Of a stretch of 8,864 nt of DNA, positions 6,230 through 8,864 are shown one piece after another. The notes under the pieces were generated by a model. The model saw only the letters and a program-made list of their open reading frames with translations. It was not told the DNA's origin and did not search any database. Origin of the DNA: JANOGU01 sp964499865 (GTDB lineage: Bacteria; Pseudomonadota; Alphaproteobacteria; Rhodobacterales; Rhodobacteraceae); NCBI GenBank assembly GCA_964499865.1, contig CAZCPY010000126.1, positions 1 to 8,864 on the forward strand. The letters run 5' to 3'. The first letter of the stretch is position 1. Each line of letters begins with the position of its first letter. A program made the translations under genes and the position numbers.

Positions 6230-6306
6230 TGGCGACCCCGGAAGGACTTGAACCCTCAACCTCGGACTTAGAAGGTCCTTGCTCTATCCAGTTGAGCTAC
6301 GGGGCC
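6230..6306 (-). tRNA. tRNA-Arg, anticodon UCU
   Basis: A 77-base tRNA with all arms. The acceptor GGCCCCG (6306-6300) pairs with CGGGGTC. The D stem is GCTC/GAGC, with GG in the D loop. The anticodon loop CTTCTAA gives anticodon TCT, reading AGA (and probably AGG) arginine codons. The T arm is GAGGG-TTCAAGT-CCTTC. The discriminator is G and the CCA end is encoded (6230-6232). The top pair of the anticodon stem (27-43) reads A opposite G, an unpaired position. The gene lies 40 bases after the GNAT stop. Confidence 0.95.
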
Positions 6307-6317
6307 GCTGTCGGGTC

Positions 6318-6346
6318 GTTCTGGCCTGCGGGCGGGGTCGGTGCAA
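6318..6346 (-). promoter_or_regulatory. Possible tRNA-Arg promoter
   Basis: TTGCAC (6346-6341) and CAGAAC (6323-6318) have 17-base spacing and lie just upstream of the tRNA. The -35 starts directly after the GNAT stop codon. TTGCAC is also the -35 of the NDUFS4-like gene promoter in this window. The -10 is weak. Confidence 0.35.
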
Positions 6347-6808
6347 TCAGATTTCGCGGGTCATGAAGACCGAATTGGGGTCGGGCCCGTAGCCCTCGAA
6401 GGGCCCGCATTCGCTGAACCCCTCCCGCGCGTAGAACCGGCGGGCGTCGACGAAGGAGGGCTGGGCGCCGGTTTCCAGCCACAGCCGCGCGATCCCGTCG
6501 GCGCGGGCGGCGTCGATCAGGTGGCGCAGCATCGCGGGCGCCAGGCCCTGGCCGCGGCGTTCGGCCAGCACGTGCATCGACTTGATCTCGGCCTGCCCCG
6601 GCGCCCCGAGCCGCTTGAAGGCCCCCATCGCCACCGGCTCGCCATCCATGCGGGCGACGAAGAAGCGGATGCCGGACGCGGCAAGCTGTTCGGCCCCCAT
6701 CATGTGGATCGACCCCGGCGGCGTGTCCTCGTGCATGCGGGCGCGGTGGCGGGCCATCAGGGGGCCAAGATCGGCCCCCAGCGGTGATTCCTCGGCGATG
6801 GCGATCAC
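6347..6808 (-). CDS. GNAT family N-acetyltransferase
   Basis: A 153-residue protein with one GNAT domain. Motif A runs AEIKSMHVLAERRGQGLAPAML (73-94), with the acetyl-CoA pyrophosphate loop Arg85-x-x-Gly88-x-Ala90. It is followed by LWLETGAQPSFVDARRFYAR (109-128) and GFSECGPFEGY (130-140), the usual motif B region with Tyr126 as a likely general acid. It should transfer acetyl from acetyl-CoA to an amine; the substrate is not evident. The GTG start at 6808 overlaps the TGA of the DUF2125 gene as GTGA, with GGGGA four bases upstream, so translation is probably coupled to that gene. The next internal ATG (codon 18) would cut into the first helix. It is the last gene of the three-gene unit. Confidence 0.87.
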   Translation of the reverse strand: MIAIAEESPLGADLGPLMARHRARMHEDTPPGSIHMMGAEQLAASGIRFFVARMDGEPVAMGAFKRLGAPGQAEIKSMHVLAERRGQGLAPAMLRHLIDAARADGIARLWLETGAQPSFVDARRFYAREGFSECGPFEGYGPDPNSVFMTREI

Positions 6809-8253
6809 TGCATCCCCATCAGGTCCATGCCGTTGACCTTGAAGGTGCCCGGCACGGAGGCGTCGAGGTCCCAGACCAGTTCGCCGTTCGGGCCCTGCTG
6901 CGCCAGCCCCTGCGCCATGCCCATGGCCGGGCCGATCTGCATCGCCATGTCGGGCGGCAGGGCGGCCACCATGTCCATCACCGCGTTCCAGCCCTCGGCC
7001 GTGACCTTGCCCGCGCCGGTGGGCATCATCGCAGGCCCGGCCTGGATGCGGCCTTCCCAGGCCAGCCGGTAGGCGGCGTTCTTTGCCTCGCCCGGCGCCA
7101 GCACGATGTCGACCGACCCGTCGGGCATCAGCGCCTGCAGAAGCTGGCCGTCGAACCCCGGCGCCGGCGACGCATCGGGCGGAAGGTCGAACAGGCCCAG
7201 CAGCAGCTGCGCCGCGGCGGCGGCGTCAAAGCCCTCGACCGCGAAGTCGATGCTGGCATCGGCGGGCACCAGCCCCTCGGTTCCCGGCGGCAGAAGGCCC
7301 GCGGGCAGGGTCAGGCCGCCCAGGCTGATCGCCTCGCGGAACAGCCCGTCGCTGACCGCACCCCGCAGCGAGATGCCGAAGCCCATGGTCGCCGCGCCGA
7401 ACTGGCCGATCGGCGTGTCGACGCGCAGGTTGGCGCCGGTGCCGTCGGCATCGATCTGCGTGAACAGCGGCAGGTTGCCGGACAGGATGTCCTTCAGCGC
7501 GCCGCGGTTGGCGGTCATCGCCGCCTGGCCGGGGTTCGACACCAGCCAGGCCAGCCCGCCCAGGATGGCATCGGGGCGCAGGCCGGTCGAGGTGGCATCG
7601 ACGGTGTAGCTGTCCATCGCGAGCGCGATCGTCACCGGCGGCGCGCCGGGGGTGAAGGGGGCCGTCATCGTCTGGCTGACGCCGGTCGCGGCATAGGTGA
7701 CCCGGCCGTCCACCCCGCCCGAGGCACCGGCCGCCGCCGTCGAGGTCAGCGTCATCGTGGCGACGTCGGACCGCGTGTCCTGCACCTCGCCGGTCGTCGG
7801 GTCGGTCACCTTCTGGGCCACCCTGATCCCGGCGATGGTGCAGGCGTTCTGGGAAAACGCCTTGAGCCGCGCGTCGAAGCTGCCCTGGCAGGACAGGCTG
7901 TCCATGCCGATCGACATCGTCATGACGCCCGGCACCTCCATGCCGAAGTTCAGCGCCTGGTCCTGCGCCACACCCCAGGTGCCGTCGCCGTTGTCGGTCA
8001 GCAGCATGCGGTGCGGGGTCATCTTCATGGCGACGCCGGCCTCGGCCGGGATCATCGACATCAGCGGCGTGGCGTCCAGCGTCACCGCATAGGCGCCGCC
8101 CTCGGGCACCACGTTCACCACGCCCGGCGTGGCGCCGAGGTAGGTCTGGAACAGCGCGGTCAGGTCGGCCGCCCCCTGCGGCGTGGCCTGGCCCCAGGCC
8201 AGTGCGGGGAAAACGGCAAGCGCGGCTGCGCCGGACAGGAAGCGGGCGGTCAT
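6805..8253 (-). CDS. DUF2125 domain secreted protein
   Basis: A 482-residue protein starting at the ATG at 8253, with GGAG about eight bases upstream. The frame is open 26 codons further, but those lack a signal peptide. MTARFLSGAAALAVFPALAW is a typical Sec signal, with cleavage around residue 19-22, so the protein is exported, probably to the periplasm. The long Ala/Gly/Met-rich beta-type sequence matches what I know of DUF2125 proteins of Rhodobacterales. The family assignment is from pattern memory; the function is unknown. Cys122 and Cys138 (SCQG and NACT) are close enough to form a disulfide. The C-terminal part is rich in methionine (PPDMAMQIGPAMGMAQG near 440-456). It follows the NDUFS4-like gene after 31 bases and overlaps the GNAT gene, so all three likely share one transcript. 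Confidence 0.75.
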   Translation of the reverse strand: MTARFLSGAAALAVFPALAWGQATPQGAADLTALFQTYLGATPGVVNVVPEGGAYAVTLDATPLMSMIPAEAGVAMKMTPHRMLLTDNGDGTWGVAQDQALNFGMEVPGVMTMSIGMDSLSCQGSFDARLKAFSQNACTIAGIRVAQKVTDPTTGEVQDTRSDVATMTLTSTAAAGASGGVDGRVTYAATGVSQTMTAPFTPGAPPVTIALAMDSYTVDATSTGLRPDAILGGLAWLVSNPGQAAMTANRGALKDILSGNLPLFTQIDADGTGANLRVDTPIGQFGAATMGFGISLRGAVSDGLFREAISLGGLTLPAGLLPPGTEGLVPADASIDFAVEGFDAAAAAQLLLGLFDLPPDASPAPGFDGQLLQALMPDGSVDIVLAPGEAKNAAYRLAWEGRIQAGPAMMPTGAGKVTAEGWNAVMDMVAALPPDMAMQIGPAMGMAQGLAQQGPNGELVWDLDASVPGTFKVNGMDLMGMQ

Positions 8254-8284
8254 CGGCAAAACTCCGTGGCTGAAAAAGCGGGCG

Positions 8285-8596
8285 TCAGTGGGTCCAGGCG
8301 CCCTTGCGGTCGGTGGCAAAGTTCTCGCCATAGCCGCGCGGCCGGATCACCGGGCGGCGCGGCTTGGGTTCGGTCACGACATAGTCGATGCCGCGGGCGC
8401 GGGCGTAGTCTTCCGCCTCCGTCCGGCTGGAAAAGCGCAGGCGCACCTGCGCCTGCGTGTCGGCGGAAGAGGTCCAGCCCATCAGCGGGTCGATTTCGCG
8501 CGCGTCTGCGGGTTCGTGTTCCAGCACCCAGTCATGCGTCTTGGCCTGGCCGGACTGCATCGCGGTGCGGGCGGGCTGGTAGATGCGGGCGCGCAT
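8285..8596 (-). CDS. NADH dehydrogenase (complex I) accessory subunit, NDUFS4-like
   Basis: A 103-residue protein homologous to the ETC complex I subunit family that includes mitochondrial NDUFS4 (18 kDa, AQDQ). In alphaproteobacteria such as Paracoccus it is an accessory subunit of the peripheral arm of NADH:quinone oxidoreductase. Diagnostic blocks are ARIYQPARTAMQSG (3-16), WVLEHEP (23-29), DPLMGWTSSADTQAQVRLRF (36-55), AEDYARARGIDY (61-72), and the C-terminal YGENF...WTH (89-103). The ATG at 8596 is preferred because GGAGG lies seven bases upstream and the RARIYxP opening is the usual N-terminus; a frame 19 codons longer is unlikely. No signal or transmembrane segment is seen, as expected for a peripheral cytoplasmic subunit. 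It is apparently first in an operon with the DUF2125 and GNAT genes, apart from the main nuo cluster. Confidence 0.92.
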   Translation of the reverse strand: MRARIYQPARTAMQSGQAKTHDWVLEHEPADAREIDPLMGWTSSADTQAQVRLRFSSRTEAEDYARARGIDYVVTEPKPRRPVIRPRGYGENFATDRKGAWTH

Positions 8597-8623
8597 GGGA
8601 AGACCTCCGTCACGATGCGACAG

Positions 8624-8653
8624 GTTATCGCTTGCCGGGGCGGGGGAGTGCAA
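8624..8653 (-). promoter_or_regulatory. Promoter of the NDUFS4-like operon
   Basis: The -35 TTGCAC (8653-8648) and -10 GATAAC (8629-8624) are separated by 18 bases, giving a start near 8617 and a leader of about 20 bases that holds the GGAGG. This is the best-looking sigma-70-type promoter in the window. Confidence 0.55.
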
Positions 8654-8656
8654 GGG

Positions 8657-8713
8657 CGCTGTCGGCGGGCTACGGGGAGTGGGGTGGGGTGTGGGTGCGG
8701 CCCGCCGACAGCG
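8657..8713. repeat. 14-bp perfect inverted repeat with a G-run loop
   Basis: CGCTGTCGGCGGGC (8657-8670) is exactly complementary to 8700-8713; three more G-T pairs could extend it outward. The 29-base loop has four G runs: 8674-8677, 8681-8684, 8686-8689 and 8693-8695, with linkers of 3, 1 and 3 bases, which fits the G-quadruplex rule. On the plus strand it is followed by TTTGCTGCTT, a broken T-tract, so a weak plus-strand terminator is possible. It ends three bases before the -35 box of the NDUFS4-like operon. Confidence 0.8.
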
Positions 8714-8812
8714 TTTGCTGCTTGCCCCGGAACTGTGCCCCGTTCGTTCGCGGATTTCAACGGCAAGATGCAGCCGATCCGCGGATTTTCGCTAAGATTG
8801 AACGAAAGACCT
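8714..8812. other. Non-coding stretch before the right edge
   Basis: I see no gene here. Frames on both strands are short and look like no protein. It contains CGCGGATTT twice (8749-8757 and 8780-8788) and is less GC-rich than the rest of the window, which fits an intergenic or transposon-flanking region. Confidence 0.5.
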
Positions 8813-8864
8813 TAACAGGCTGCTGAAGAAGTCTGCGAGGCGGAACAGTTTTCCTTCTGCGTGG
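8813..8864. mobile_element. Probable insertion-sequence end (partial)
   Basis: TAACAGGCTGCTGAAGAAGTC (8813-8833) resembles the terminal inverted repeats of IS1182/IS5-type elements, which often read close to CAGGCTGTTGAAAAAGTC. The sequence after it runs to the window edge without coding sense, as expected for the non-coding tip of such an element. No transposase is visible, so the family and boundary are tentative. Confidence 0.4.

Noticed and set aside
8657..8726. Intrinsic terminator for plus-strand transcription
   Set aside because: The hairpin is strong, but the loop is very long, the T-tract is broken (TTTGCTGCTT), and there is no plus-strand gene before it.
8749..8788. Direct repeat CGCGGATTT as a regulator site
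   Set aside because: Only nine bases, two copies, 31 bases apart; it does not match any operator I know and could be chance.
6784..8826. Plus-strand open frame of 680 codons
   Set aside because: It lies antisense to the DUF2125 and NDUFS4-like genes, with Arg/Gly/His-biased composition and no family motif. The minus-strand genes have signal peptides, binding sites and known domains.
1..8864. CRISPR array, toxin-antitoxin pair or defence island
   Set aside because: No regularly spaced short repeats and no recognisable defence or toxin genes were found on either strand.

Overview
The window is very GC-rich chromosomal DNA from an alphaproteobacterium, most likely a Rhodobacteraceae/Paracoccaceae member (Rhodobacter or Paracoccus type). 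The evidence is a homologue of the mitochondrial complex I accessory subunit NDUFS4, a DUF2125 secreted protein, an MmcB-type SOS protein preceded by an alphaproteobacterial LexA box (GTTC-N7-GTTC), and a ribB-ribH-nusB cluster whose RibB carries a degenerate GTP cyclohydrolase II domain. Every protein gene I can support is on the minus strand, so the window reads right to left. The only plus-strand gene I propose is a 6S RNA.

Right part (8864 to 6230): the extreme right edge resembles the terminal inverted repeat of an insertion sequence. Next comes a 14-bp perfect inverted repeat whose loop is a four-run G-tract motif, directly upstream of a good promoter. The promoter serves an operon: NDUFS4-like subunit, DUF2125 secreted protein, and a GNAT acetyltransferase whose GTG start overlaps the preceding stop. 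A tRNA-Arg(UCU) with encoded CCA follows.

Middle (6160 to 3596): a small secreted two-cysteine protein of unknown function, then the riboflavin/antitermination operon ribB(X), ribH, nusB. These three are tightly packed (4-nt gap, then 4-nt ATGA overlap). RibB makes 3,4-dihydroxy-2-butanone 4-phosphate and RibH condenses it with the pyrimidine intermediate to lumazine. NusB is an rRNA antitermination factor.

Left part (3506 to 1): a cytosolic endonuclease/exonuclease/phosphatase-fold hydrolase; an intergenic region of about 330 bp holding a 6S RNA candidate on the plus strand and, divergently, the SOS-regulated promoter of mmcB; mmcB itself; and the first 486 codons of a DUF2793 phage tail-fibre-like protein with a duplicated internal module, running off the left edge.

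There is no clear sign of a wholly new multi-gene system. The items most worth a second look are the 6S RNA candidate with its alternative pairings, the LexA box placed almost on the mmcB start codon, the hairpin with a G-quadruplex-type loop abutting the complex I accessory gene promoter, and the orphan tail-fibre-like gene.
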